Part shown: positions 10,446 through 21,728 of the stretch, piece by piece
How the letters are laid out: every line of letters begins with the position of its first letter
Position numbering within the stretch: the stretch's first letter is position 1
NCBI GenBank assembly: GCA_032821775.1
Contig: JAVLRN010000004.1
Location: 434,001 to 498,000 of the forward strand
Source: Sanguinoderma infundibulare
Taxonomy: Eukaryota; Basidiomycota; Agaricomycetes; Polyporales; Polyporaceae
Direction: 5' to 3'
Length of the DNA: 64,000 nt
The notes under the pieces: generated by a model
Told to the model about the DNA's origin: nothing
Databases searched by the model: none
Seen by the model: only the letters and a program-made list of their open reading frames with translations
Translations under genes and position numbers: made by a program

Positions 10446-10860
10446 CTGCAACAAATGTGTCCGGAAGCATAAAACATTAGTCGGAGCCGAAGGACAACAC
10501 AGAAACAAGTCACACAGTCTAGGTGCGCACATACCTGTAATACAATGTTGCATCCCGGGCGGGTGACGTTTGTGGGTACGGTCGGTACACGGCCGGACGC
10601 AGAGCGCAGCCACGAATGCCATCCGACCGGTCCCCACCCCGGCGAGGGATCACGAACTGATGTACTGCAACAAATGTGTCCGGAAGAATAAAACGTTAGT
10701 CGGAGCCGAAGGACAACACAGAAACGAGTCACACAGTCTAGGTGCGCACATACCTGTAATACAACGTTGCATCCCGGGCGGGTGACGTTGGCGAGTACAA
10801 CACGCGCACGGCCGGTCGCAGTGTGCCACCACGAATGGCGTCCGGCCGGTCACCGCTCCG
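10446..10860. repeat. 219-bp tandem direct repeat, two units
   Basis: The sequence starting TGCAACAAATGTGTCCGGAA at 10447 recurs at 10666. The two units stay similar through a shared block ending in GTTGCATCCCGGGCGGGTGA and then diverge gradually through a CG-rich part containing GGCCGG. No ORF is conserved between them. The block lies in repeat-rich DNA between the paralogue cluster and the tRNA-like units. Confidence 0.75.
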
Positions 10861-10943
10861 GTGAGCGCAATGGCCCTCTTAAAAATGTTTTGAATTGTTG
10901 AAGTTAATAGTCGTGCAAACAGACGCAGCACAGTTATGTGGGG

Positions 10944-11049
10944 AAAAAAGACCTGTTGCTCGTGCATCGACCGTGCTGGGAATCGAACCCAGGGCTTGAC
11001 GAGTGCTGGTAGCGCTCATGAAGACGCGTAGACCACTACGCCACAGTAC
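10944..11049 (-). ncRNA. tRNA-like Pol III unit, probably SINE-derived (copy 1)
   Basis: On the minus strand there is an A-box-like TGGCGTAGTGGT (11043-11032) and a perfect B box in GGGTTCGATTCCC (about 10990-10978), with a D stem GCGT/ACGC and a T stem CTGGG/CCCAG. About 30 nt past the B box is a run of six T (10949-10944), a Pol III terminator. The acceptor stem pairs poorly and no normal anticodon arm forms, so this is more likely a tRNA-derived SINE head or tRNA pseudogene than a working tRNA. Confidence 0.55.
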
Positions 11050-11282
11050 CTTGTACCAGTACTGCTACCAAATGCCTCTAGTACTCGCCTCGATGGCCAT
11101 AATCTTTACATCATTCCGTGGGCTCCGGTCGGGTGGCATCTTGGATTATTGCTGTTCCGGGCTGGCAGTACACTGTGGCGGGGCCGGAAGGTAGTGGCAG
11201 AATGAACAGAATACTACTTGTGCAAATGGACCCTAGTAATTGGGTGAACACCCCGGTCGTGCTATTGCGCACCATTCATCTG

Positions 11283-11394
11283 AAAAAAAAAACTTGTTAC
11301 AACTGTGGTCTAGGACCGTGGTGGGAATCAAACCCAGGGCTTCACGAGCAGCGTAGCACTCAAGAAGACGCGCAGACCACTACGCCACGGGAGC
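11283..11394 (-). ncRNA. tRNA-like Pol III unit, probably SINE-derived (copy 2)
   Basis: The same layout as the unit at 10944-11049: A box TGGCGTAGTGGT (11387-11376), B box with one change (GGGTTTGATTCCC, about 11334-11322) and a ten-base T run (11292-11283) at the same distance. The two units clearly share an ancestor. The altered B box suggests this copy is weaker or dead. Confidence 0.5.
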
Positions 11395-11399
11395 TTGCA

Positions 11400-12575
11400 C
11401 CAGTATCACTATCAAATCCCTATTGACTCACGCACATCATTAAATGTGTAAATGCACTTGCATAACCGGGTGGCATGTACGACAATAAATATTGCTCAGA
11501 ACAGGTGACAGGCACGAGCATGGATATGAATTGGGCAAGAAAACATTTAATGTTAGTGGGCATGGGCTCCGGAGTGGGCAGATTGAGTCCCAGACAGGCC
11601 CCGACATGGGATGCTACATGCGACTGGGGTTGGATAGTTACCTTAGAGAATACGTCACGCACCGGGCGGTGAGCAGGTGCGGGTGTTGATGCCGTACGGC
11701 CATGGCGAACCGGTCGGGGGGAATGCCATGCGGCCGGCCACCACAGAGGGAATGCCTCAGGTATGGCGGACTGAGAAAAACGATGCCTGTACACTGTCGC
11801 GGGGCTGGATGGTAGCTGCAGAACGAACAAAACTCCCGCCGGATGATGTCCACAGTCATATGTTCGAGGGGCCGGATGGCACACGCACTGACCGATGGCG
11901 ACTGGCCGGACATCAGACGACGACTCCAGAAGACAAGCACACATCGGTCGGACAGTAGGTGTCAAAGGGCCGGGATACATTTGTAGGTATGTGCGCTGAC
12001 CGGCCGGGTGGCACCAGGTTTAACCGGTGTGCATAGGTGCCGAATTGACATGATGGGTGGCATGTACCCACCATGTGCTGACTGTGGAAGAAACGACGGA
12101 AAAACTGGAATATGTGTAAGGGAGGGCGAGCAGCGGCCGTACGATAGTACCGGCGACCATGATGCCCCGGCCGGATGGTAGCCACAGCTACCACGGGTTC
12201 GCGCGCGGATGGTGGCAGCAGCTACCATGCTGAACCGGCCGGTCGGCAGCAGCAGCTACTATCACAGGCCGGCCGGACGGCATTAGTAGGCACCATCTGC
12301 CACCGGCCGGCGATCATCTATGGTTTACACGTTAATAGCACCCCCGGTCATTCACACAGGGAAGTGGAATCAATGAGTACACCATGACCTGTATGCAGAA
12401 ATCCAATCTAAAAGTAAGCACGGACGGTAGACGGCCACCGTTGGATTTTGAAGCCCACCGGCCGCATGGCGGAATAGAGGACGAAATTGACAGCGGCCGG
12501 GCAGCACTTGTGGCAAAATCACAGGCCCCGGCCGGCGGCGGCTCGACAGCAATTATGGCATTTTCTCCCCTCCGG
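11400..12575. repeat. repeat-rich, non-coding transposon debris
   Basis: The part at 11430-11600 (minus strand) resembles the DNA 3' of the KDZ gene at 7080-7211. The part at 12165-12320 holds several imperfect units of about 35-45 bp built around CCGGCCGG and a GCAGCAGCTAC-like core. ORFs here have no protein-like composition. The stretch reads as layered, decayed mobile DNA. Confidence 0.45.
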
Positions 12576-14876
12576 CTACCTTACAATTGTGGTGATTTTA
12601 GTGGAATGGTCTGTGATTCGACGGGCACGTTGTTGTGGGTTGAGGGCGGTGACAAGGTCATTGATGGCTGCGATGATGTTGTTGATGTCCTGCTGCGCCA
12701 TGTTGCTCGCCTGGGGTTGTACAGTTCTTGATGGCGGTACTGTTCCTGAAGTGTGACTAGGAACGGGGATGGACAGTTGAGCAATGGGCATTGGGGTAGA
12801 GATGGGTGCGACTTCGGGAGTGGGATCTGCATGTGGCTGTGTGGCTTCTTCGGCAATGGGGATGTCCACGGGTTCGTCAACTTCGATCAGCTGCTGGACG
12901 ATCTGGTCTTCTGGTTCTGGGTCTGGAGCTTCGACTTTGATCGGCTGCTGTTCTTCCTCGGAAGAGTCATCGTCGTCAGGCGCTCTCCAACTGCCGGTGC
13001 GTACAACGGGTGGTCCTGGCTTGGGTACGGGATCGGGCCAGTAGTCACAGAGATTTGGGAATTGTATACCAGACTTGAGTCTAACACCGTTGTGTCTGTG
13101 GGGGCAGTATCGGTAGAAGCAGAAGTCGTGTTCGGTTCGAAGGGGATTGAAGACGTATGACCAGAAGTGATCATTTGAACCAAGGACAAAGAGTCGGAAA
13201 CGGAAGTGGATGAAGTGCCTGCAAAAGTGTTCTTCGACGGAGTGACTGTCGATGGCTTGGGTGTTTTGATAGCCTTTACAGTCGGCTGCAGTTGGATTTG
13301 TGCTGTTTCGACGTCGGTTGGGACACTTTCAGTAGATGCAGGATAACCAATCTCCTCCGTTTGGTCGTGTAGGATTAGCGACCCAGTGTCTGTCGTGGTT
13401 TTCGGTGATGCGGTATACGTGAGCGGTGTTGAAACAGGGGAGTTCTGTGATGGAGTTTGCAGAAGCAATCTTGACTGATGAAGGTGAGGGGAGATGTCCG
13501 ATTCGAGGTCGTAGATGAGCGAGGATATCTCGGAGCCTATCTGAGCACGGAGAAGTTTATCGTACAAAAGTGAGGAATCCAGACTGTACGTATCGATATG
13601 TATGGGTTTTGTATAGTCGTAACGCGCCTGCACTTCGTGCAGACTGACGCGGTTAATTGGGGATGGTGAAGAGTTGTAAGGTACCAGTAACACGACGCCA
13701 CTGGTAGGTGCTGATGATGGGAAGGACGAAAACAGTGAGTCCGATACGGATCTCGTCCGGGAGGTTCTTGAAGACAAGTGCGTTATGCGCTGCACTGCCT
13801 CCAAAGTGTCCAAGAGGGTAGATCTCTCCAAGATGCGTCTCGACGCCTAGAGAGAGGACTGGAGCACGAGGATACCATGTGAATTTGAGGATGAGGTGGA
13901 TCTCGGCACAGTAGTCGGCTCGCTCTTGTCCCTGAAGATAGAGAGCTTCCAGGGGACGATAGCGTGTGACGATATCGGAGTTTCTGGGGATGATGACGCA
14001 ATGGGTGAACGATGTGAAGGTAGCGAAGGACGGTGATGGATCGATGCCTTTGGCGTCTTTGCAATCCTTGAGGATCTGGTTAAAGACAACCCAGTAGGAC
14101 TGTGGCTTCCACTGGTAGATCCGGCTGTAGGTCTTGTCCAATCGCTCGAGGAGGAACTCGCGTTGCCGTATTTGCAAGGGGGTAGGGGTAGCGAGTGTCT
14201 CTTCACGCTGTTGCATAGTGATGAGGGTTCCGTCTGCTAGGTGCAAACGTCGTCCAGTGTCCCAGGAACCGGGATAGTTCAACCGGTATTGGGTGAAGTC
14301 TGATGCAGCTCATTGGGTCCAAGAAGGGTAGTTTGGATAGGGAGTGTAGGGCTCGACTGTAACAGGAGCTGAGACAGGGGTTGTGATTGGTGCAGGGGTA
14401 GGGATAGGGTTTCGGCCCTGCGTGATCTCGCGAACGATCTCGATCGTCTGTGCCAAAAACTCCTCAGGGTTCTCGATTGTTGAGGGTACAGCGAGGGGTC
14501 TCGGTTGGCCGTGGGCGAGTCGTTCCTCGTGGATGGGAATCGGGATAGGTGGAGGTGAAGTGGCTCGGGATTCTGGCTGCGCCTCGGGAGTCCTGTAGCG
14601 CGGACTGAGGTTACCGGATGCGTCTGGTGTGTGCGGAGGTAAATGGTAAGCAGATGGACTGGATGTAACCGAAGCAGGTAGCGGCAAGGTAGACAGATCA
14701 AAATCCGTCGCCGCAGCATCAGAAACAGGGTCAAGGGGCGCTTGATCAGGCAACCCGTCGACAATGGATCTCTCGTCGGATGCGAGAATGACCATCGATG
14801 TGAAGATCGGTGAAGACATGTCGAACCAAAGCAAGAGGTGAGAAGTTGAGAATGTCGCACTCACGATCTGAGACAA
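12576..14876 (-). pseudogene. broken ORFs of a truncated LTR-type element (gag-like, uncertain)
   Basis: Reading leftwards from the ATG at 14876, a frame of 188 codons (Pro/Ser/Thr-rich) stops at a TGA at 14310-14312, and the same frame continues open for about 218 codons to 13653 (contains YSRIYQWKPQSYWVVFNQIL and LILKFTWYPRAPVLSLG). The next open part, to 12887, is in another frame (VQARYDYTKPIHIDTYSLDS, then Ser/Thr-rich). A last ORF to 12576 has AQQDINNIIAAINDLVTAL, a short coiled coil as in some Gag starts. I recognise no protease, reverse transcriptase or integrase. It could be a degraded Gag/structural region of the element whose LTR lies at 14942-15333, or an unrelated host gene. Confidence 0.4.
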
Positions 14877-14941
14877 GTGGATAGAGCTGTATGCGGGTCT
14901 TCAGCACTCCTGGCTACAGCTTGTAGGCTCCACCACAAGTT

Positions 14942-15333
14942 TGATCGGAGTAGATGCGACGAGGGTGAGTTTCGAGTTATGATACGCCTAGGGCGCTAAG
15001 AGTAGACCAGGATACCGATCAGAGGGTTAGGTACTAGGGGGGTTGAGTACCAACTCGAAACTGAGGCCCTTCTGCCACAGCTTGAGTGGTTTATATATTG
15101 ATAGTTATGAAGTCGTTACTACATTGTGATTACTAGGTCATGGCGGTCATGAGTAATCGTGACTAAGTCGTTACTGCATGCTTTGTAAGTATGGGTCCAA
15201 GATCGCTAAGCGAACAGTAAGCGAATGTATGTAGTTAGTAATCAAAGGTACACGGATGTGGGAAAGATGACGGAGCGCTGATAAATACAAGAAGGAAATG
15301 AATAAGCGATGAATAAGCGCGCTGCGCGTGACA
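14942..15333 (-). mobile_element. putative LTR with adjacent primer-binding site
   Basis: On the minus strand a 392-bp block begins TGTCACGCGCAGCGC (at 15333) and ends GATCA (14942), the TG..CA form of LTRs. It contains a TATATAAA box (about 15098-15091) and no ORF. Six bases further, TGGTGGAGCC (14935-14926) would pair with a tRNA ending GGCTCCACCA, as expected for a primer-binding site. The second LTR was not found to the left, so the element is truncated. The block touches the remaining 3' four bases (TCAG) of intron 1 of the F-box copy at 15338. Confidence 0.5.
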
Positions 15334-15337
15334 TCAG

Positions 15338-17008
15338 GTCTGCCGCCAACTGCGCGCTGTCGCCAATGTTCCCCCTCTGGAGCTCAAGCGTGAGCTGAGC
15401 TATGCATCCATGCTCGACTGTCCCATCGAAGCAAACGGCCCATCTGTTTCCGACCGGCTGGGCGCTCTCCGAGCGTACCAGTCAGCCTGGCGCACCTCGT
15501 CTTTGGCCGTCGACGGCTTGCCCTGTCTGCGTGGTTTTCAACGCCGGTATTTTGATGTCAGTGGAGGCCTGTTTCCAAGTATAGACGAGTACCAGCGGCA
15601 TCTTGAGCTCTTCCGGCCAGCTTCAACCATCAGAGGCATCGAAGCGTGCATGCGAATGTACAACACAAGCTCACTCCGGTGCGATGTCCGCCATGTTGCT
15701 ATAGACGCATCGCAGGACCTTGTTCTGGTCATTGGTACGCTGCAAAGCGACAACCGGTATGTGTCAAAAGCATCTTTTGCTCTCTGGCTAATGGATTTGC
15801 TCAGAACTCTCGTATGCCGTCCATTGTCCCTCTCCGACGAGAGTGTGGCCCAACATCCGGCCTGTCATGTGCCATTCTTCACAATCGGGAAGGGTGCGAC
15901 GGGCTGGTACGGATTGCAAGTCCAAGGCGACCTTTTGGCATGTGCTTCGCGAGCGATGACCACGTAAGGCTGTATATATGGAATTGGAAGACTGGAGCCA
16001 TGGTCTCCGTGAGTTTCGATACAGCTTCCGCGGGTTCGCGTTACTTACACTCACCCCAGCGATACACTGACCGAGACTCCAAAGTTGTCACTTTCTGCTT
16101 CCTAGACAATCAGCATGTCCTTCTCCTCACCCGCGATAGCTTTATCGCCTGTCAGATTGATCCCGCCTTCCATACCGTAGACCCTCTACTTCACAACGAC
16201 CTACAACACCAAGGTCTTTCTCGTTCTATGTTTTCCTTCCGCTTCCCGCCTATCGTCCCGGATGCAAGCTATCTCCCCGGTGATATGTACTCGCGTATCC
16301 CTTCACACCACAACATCGACGAACCTCTATTCCACCTCGATCCTTCCTCGACAGTCATCGCCGTTTCCTTCCAAGTCTCCTGGATAGCCAAAGGCCCCAA
16401 CCCGTTCTACTCGACCGAAGAGTTTCTTCTTCTGGTGCCATCGACCACGTTCTCCACTTTGCTTCGGTCCCCTCGACTGGGTCCGAACCCTCTCGTGGTC
16501 GAGTGGGCCGCATGGGGTCCGGACGGAACACGGCTTCTGCACCTTCGGACGCGGACACAAGGCCTCTCCGCTTTCGGCCCTAAGTGCGCGGTGTGCTGCA
16601 AGCAGAACGCGCAGTCACCCGATTCAGACTCGGAACGCTACAGTGTCTTCGTGTTCCAAGTCCACCCGTGCGCGAAGTCGCGACAGGCCCCGGACGGCCC
16701 TGATCTCATCGTGGCTCGGGAGTTCTTTGACCTGGATGAGGTCGGAGGCGCCTCGCAGGGCCTCGAGGGTGTCGTCCGGACGAGTGTGCCTATCACCGTC
16801 ACGCGCATCCCCGGGATGGATGCCGTCCAGTGGTCCGCGGAGGACAGATTGCCGTCGCGCCTCGTGCTCTCGGACGACGGCGTGGTTTTATTTGTAAGTC
16901 GTCTGCTGGCTAGAGTAGTCCGCGAGTGGTCGAGTCTGACGTGCTTGTTTTCAGACGGGCAGCTTTTACGTTCCACCGCCTCATCCTGTTCTTACGTGCT
17001 TCATCTGA
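15338..17008 (+). pseudogene. F-box array member, F-box exon lost and frameshifted
   Basis: Exons 2-5 are recognisable (15338-15756, 15805-16008, 16060-16893, 16955-17008), from VCRQLRAVANVPPLELKREL to the tail VPPPHPVLTCFI. The first exon with the F-box is missing; an LTR-like block abuts intron 1. In exon 3 a run of four T at 15933-15936 replaces the five T of the related copy at 39079-40921. This single-base loss shifts the frame so that it stops at TAA before the LYIWNWKTG motif. The long exon 4 is intact (CFLDNQHVLLLTRD, EFLLLVPSTTF, VEWAAWGPDGTRLL, SAFGPKCAV, VRTSVPITVTRIP). It is the nearest relative of the copies at 27518 and 39079. Confidence 0.8.
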
Positions 17009-17352
17009 ACATATTTAGACGTGACTGTTGTCCTTTCGCGCGACTTAGGTGGGTGCAGATCTCAAGCTCAATCGTTTCGAAGTACGGCGGGACTCCGGAG
17101 TACCTTGTAGTGTGTTATACTTAGTTACACGGTGCTGGCATCGAACTTCTCCGACGTTGCACGTTTGCCAACCCCAGGGCCCTCGGTACATCGGTATTGA
17201 ATGGCATCTCAGACAGTGGCACAGTGCCAGACCAGCGCGACCGGTGCAGAGATGGCGGGTTCTCAAGGATTGACGTCCGACCATCGTTCTTGGGACCAAG
17301 TCGCACCGTGATCGCATCTACGGACGACAACGCCAGTCCTATTGGAAGGTGC
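17009..17352. other. short convergent intergenic region
   Basis: This stretch holds the 3' ends of two convergent F-box family members. No further gene or repeat is seen. Confidence 0.5.
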
Positions 17353-19182
17353 TCAAATGAAACACGTCAAAACGGGATGAGGCAGTCTGTACGAAGGGCC
17401 ACCTATCTGAACGCAGTGTTAGAGGCATCTCGCGTTTGCGCTCGGACCAAGGAGGAACTCACATAGAAAACCACGCCGTCGTCGGTGAGCTCGAACCCCT
17501 TCGGAAAAAGAGCGTCCCCGGACGGGTGGAACCGCATCACCGTGATCGGCACGCTCGTCCGGATCATCGCGCCGTCGACGAATACCTTTGAACCCGCGAC
17601 GACTTCATCCAGCTCGAAGAACTCGCGCGCGGCGACGACGTCAGGGTCGTCCGGGGCCTGCCTGGACCGTTTTGCGCTTGGGTGGACTTCTAACACGAAG
17701 ACGGTGTAACGCTTGGGGAGCAGGCCCCTCCCATGCCCCAGGGACATGGCGCACTTGGGTCCGAACGCAGAGATCTTGGGTCGGGACCGGCGAGGCACAA
17801 GGCGCGTTCCGCGGGGACCCCATTCCGCCCACTCGACGACCCGAGGACGGGGACCAGGGGGACGAGATAGGAGCTGCCTAGATAACGTGCTGAACGGAAC
17901 CAGAAGGAGGAAGTTTTCGGATGTGCAGGACTCGAATGGGGGTTCGTTCGTCAGGATCGTCACATGCACCGAGAAGGTGACGGCGAACACGGTCGATGCT
18001 GGATCGTGGCGAAAGGGCGGGGCGTCGTGGGTGCAAAGTGAACTTGGGCTACGGGAGTCGATGCCGTGCGGGATGAGTGTCGCGTTGTCTCTGAGAGGGG
18101 GCAAGCGAAGGACGAGGACGGCACGAGGCGGATATCGTGCATCAAGAGGAGGGACAGGATCCGGGACAGGAAGGGATGGATCGACTTCACAGACGACTAT
18201 CCCGTCACGGGTGAGGAGGAGGAGATGTCTGTCATCCAATAAGGAGGACGTGGCAGGGTCGGAGTCCTTGACCTGTTTAACGTCATGTGAGTAGCGGTTC
18301 TTTTGAGAGCATAGAGCGTGAGCTCACGTGGCGGTACACTATTACTCCAGTCTTCCAATTCCAAATATGCAGCCTCATAACCGTGCTGCAGGAACCGAGA
18401 AGGTCGCCTTGCACATGCAACGGATAACTCCCAATGACTGCAAACGCAGGCACCTGACTTTCCCGGTGCTGTCGTGCAGCCTCTTCAGACAAAGACAGAA
18501 TATGGCAAACAAACGCTCTGGACAACGCCGCATTAGCATGAAATGTGGAATATGGGTACTTTACGTACTGCTCGAGTGCACCAATTGGTTTTCCGATCAC
18601 TACCAGAAGATCCTGGGATGCATCTACAGCGACACTCTCCACGTGCAGCTGCAGTGAGCGTATATCGTACGTCCGCTTTTCCTTCTTGACGCCCCTGACC
18701 GCTGATCCTGGACGGAAGAGCTCGAGATGACGGTCAGGCCACACTAGACTCGCAAAGAAACCTCCAGTGAAGCCAAAAGACTGACGCTGAGAATGGTCAC
18801 CCAAATAGGGTGTCTCGTCGTGGGTCAAAGAGGCGGTGCGCCATGCTGACTGGTACGCTCGGAGGGCATCCAGGCGTTCGGAGACACCGTGACTCGTGCC
18901 GTTTGGTTCTGTAGGTCCGTCGAGCATGGATGCATAGGTCAGCTCGCGCTTCAACGCCAGAACAGGGACATCGGCGACGTCTCGTAGTTGACTGCAGACC
19001 TAATCAAAGAGTATTGTTAGGAAAATTAATATGGATGACGGAGATCGGATATGATGCTCTCGCACCTGGCGGCACACCACTACGCCCGTAGTGTCGAGGT
19101 TTAAGAGTACGGCGACCTGTAGTTCAGAGGGAATTGAGAGAAATGGTGAGGAGGAGCGCAAGTGATGGTTTGCAGAAGACAT
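17353..19182 (-). CDS. F-box array member, apparently intact
   Basis: Five-exon layout with start ATG at 19182. Exon 1 (19182-19076) encodes the F-box: MSSANHHLRSS then IPSELQVAVLLNLDTTGVVV. Exon 2 starts at 18999 (VCSQLRDVADVPVLALKREL); later blocks are HLELFRPGSAVRGV, LHIWNWKTGVIVY, DDRHLLLLTRDGIVVCEVDP, VVEWAEWGPRGTRLVP, SAFGPKCAM, RQAPDDPDVVAAREFFELDE, IRTSVPITVMRF. The last exon gives the tail RLPHPVLTCFI, stop at 17353-17355. Family knowledge: F-box proteins bind Skp1 and bring substrates to SCF ubiquitin ligases. The region after the F-box looks beta-rich with WNWKTG and EWGPRGTRL blocks, perhaps a propeller; no named domain is claimed. It converges with the copy at 15338-17008. Confidence 0.8.
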
Positions 19183-19864
19183 TGTGAGTAGAGGTTGGAA
19201 CGGTGATGACGTACTGATATTGCGCTTGATACGAGATTACAAAATCGATCAAACGGGCATAACATCGAGTAATAAGTCAGATGTAGTCGTGGGAACCGGC
19301 GCTGAGCGCTGAGCATCGTACAAGGCCAGGCGGCGCAAGGCTCTTTGTGGTTCCTTTTCAACCTCGCTTTCTTTTCACACTCGACCCGCTCAACGCGTGA
19401 TTACGGTAGCACCCGCTAAACCAGCAGCCAGTCTGCCAGTGTGCGACGTGTCTACATGGGCTCCTTCATTTCTCCGGAGGAGAGGAACGTGGCGCGCGCT
19501 TGCTCCAGGATGAGCCATTTACTCTGAAGGTCGCCCGATGCGCCGAGGAAACTCGCACCGCCGCGGCCGCGCCGCTACCGCTACCATCTGCAGACGTCCC
19601 CGTCCCTCCGCCTATCGTCGCACCGGACTGGTCTGTGACCCAGGATCTGGCTATCTTAGGCCACAAGACGAACACGACTCCTCTTTCGCCCCTTACTGCG
19701 TCTTCGTTACCAATGTACATGTGCAGTGTTCGAACGGGTCCGACGGTCTGATCTCCACCAGTCATCCGAAGTGCAGGTCGTACATAAATTCGAAACGCAT
19801 CATGATGATATCCCGAATTACACGGAGCGCAGCTAGCACGGGTCCTGTCGAACATCCAACGTGC
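19183..19864. other. intergenic region between F-box copies
   Basis: It contains the promoter of the copy starting at 19182 and the downstream flank of the copy ending at 19865. The part at about 19720-19864 is similar to the downstream flanks of the copies ending at 25194 and 36863, so the duplicated unit extended past the stop codon. No gene is supported. Confidence 0.5.
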
Positions 19865-21728
19865 TCAAAGAAAGCATGTGAAAACGGGATAGGGTGGTTT
19901 ACGGCCGCTTGTCTGGAAAGAGCGGCAATGCGCAGAAACGTCAGATTCGGTAGGTTCTCTTCGGCTCCCACGCATTTGAACCAGGAAGAACTTGAATGAC
20001 TCACGAAGAAAACGACCCCGTCATCTGTCAGCCGGAACCGCGACGGAATCAGATAACCGTATTCCGCATGGTCCGAATGAAACCTATATTCCACCGGAAT
20101 GCACGTCACGGTGATCGGCACGCTCGTCCAAATCGGGGTCACCCCATCCAATCCCTTTGACTCGGGGGAAGCGATGACCTCGTCCAGCTCGAAGTGCTCT
20201 CGTGCTGCAAGGACGTCCGGGTCGTCCGGGGCCTGCTTGGACTTTGCGCACGAGTGGACTTCGAGCACGAAGACGGTGTAGCGTTCCGGTCTGCGGTCAG
20301 GCGGCTCGTTGAAGAACAGCGCGCACTTGGGCCCGAACGCGGACATGCAGGGTTCCTGCTGTCGGTGAGGCACGAGCCGCGTTCCACGGGGACCCCATTC
20401 AGCCCAGTTGACGACGTGAGGATGCGGGCCACGCGGTCCGAGTGACCGGAGGTGGCTGACGAACGTGGCGAACGGCACGAGAAGGAGGAAAAATTGGTAT
20501 GCCTGGAGTTCCGGCGGTGGCACTGCATAGCACATTGCGAAGACTGTCGAGGCTAAGTCGTGATGAAATGGTGGGGCGTCGTGGCTGCAGAGCGAAGGGA
20601 CACGTGATTCGATGCCGAGTGGGACAACCATCGCGTCCTCTCTGAGGGGTGGCAAGCGAAGGACAAGGATGGAGCGAGGAGAGTATTGTGCGTCATGAGG
20701 AGGAAGAGGATCCGCGACGGGAAGGGATGGATCGATTTCACAGACGACTATGCCGTCAGGTGTGAGGAGAAGGACGTGTCTGTCGTCCAGAAAGCGGAAC
20801 TGCCACTCCTCAATACACTTGAATCGCTAGACATTATGTTTGGAATAGAACACCTTTTTTAAAGAAGGAGAGAGTATAAACTCACGTGGTGGTAGACCAT
20901 CGTACCATTCTTCCAGTTCCAAATTTTCAAATTGCCAGTGGCGCATGAGCCAATCAGGTCGCCTTGCACTAGCAATGGAGCCCTGTCGTCGACAACAAAA
21001 ACAGGCTGCTGACTTGCGGGATGATGTGTTGCAGCCTCAGCAGACAAAGACAGAACATGGAATTCATAAGCACTGAGCAAATAGATTAGCCCTGAAACGT
21101 GGGGTACAAGTACCGTTGACACGTACTCCTCTGGACCACCCATCAGTTCTCCCTGTACTATGAGAAGGTCTTGCGATGTGTCGACAATAGCATCGCAGAC
21201 ACGTAGCTGCAGCGAGCGCAAGTTGTACATTCGGTTTTCCTCCTTGATGCCTCTGATGGTTGATGCTGGACGGAACAGCGCGAGATGACCGACGGGGTCC
21301 ACTATCGTTATAAAGTAACCTCCGCTGAACCCCACAGAGCGGCGCTGCGAACGGTCCCCGAAATAGGGCGTGCCATCGGGGGTCAAAGAGGAGGTGCGCC
21401 ATGCTGACTGGTATGCTCGGAGGGCGTTTAGGCGTTCCGAGACAGATGCCCCGTGGTTTGCGATGGCGCCGTCAAGCATGGATCCATAGCTGAGCTCGCG
21501 CTTCAACTCTAGAACAGGGACGTCGGCAGCGTCCCGTAGTTGGCGGCAAACCTAATGAATGAACATCGTTACACAAACGCAGAGATGACGGGACCCGAGA
21601 TGAAGCGTTGATCGCACCTTGCGGCATGCCACGAGATCTGCAATATCCAGCTTTGAGAGTACGGCGACCTGGAGCTCGGAAGGGAGTGAGAGAAGTGTTG
21701 AATGCGGGTCATGATTTGTGGAAGTCAT
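19865..21728 (-). CDS. F-box array member, apparently intact
   Basis: Start ATG at 21728 (MTSTNHDPHSTLLSLPSELQ, then VAVLSKLDIADLVACRKV). Exon 2 begins VCRQLRDAADVPVLELKREL, followed by FSGGYFITIV, RGIKEENRMYNLRSLQLRV, LSAEAATHHPASQQPVF, LVQGDLIGSCATG and LKIWNWKNGTMVY. The long exon starts RFKCIEEWQFRFLDDRHVLL and runs through VVNWAEWGPRGTRLVPH, SAFGPKCALF, YTVFVLEVHSCAKSKQ, ASPESKGLDG and TDDGVVFFV. The last exon encodes TSGRKPPYPVFTCFL, stop at 19865-19867. No frameshift is seen. With the copies at 25194 and 34988 it forms one subfamily that shares ASPESKGLDG, the tail ending CFL and the downstream flank. Likely an SCF substrate receptor by virtue of the F-box; target unknown. Confidence 0.8.

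Noticed and set aside
10972..11394. Two functional tRNA genes
   Set aside because: Acceptor stems pair poorly, no proper anticodon arm forms and one B box is altered; a tRNA-derived element is more likely.
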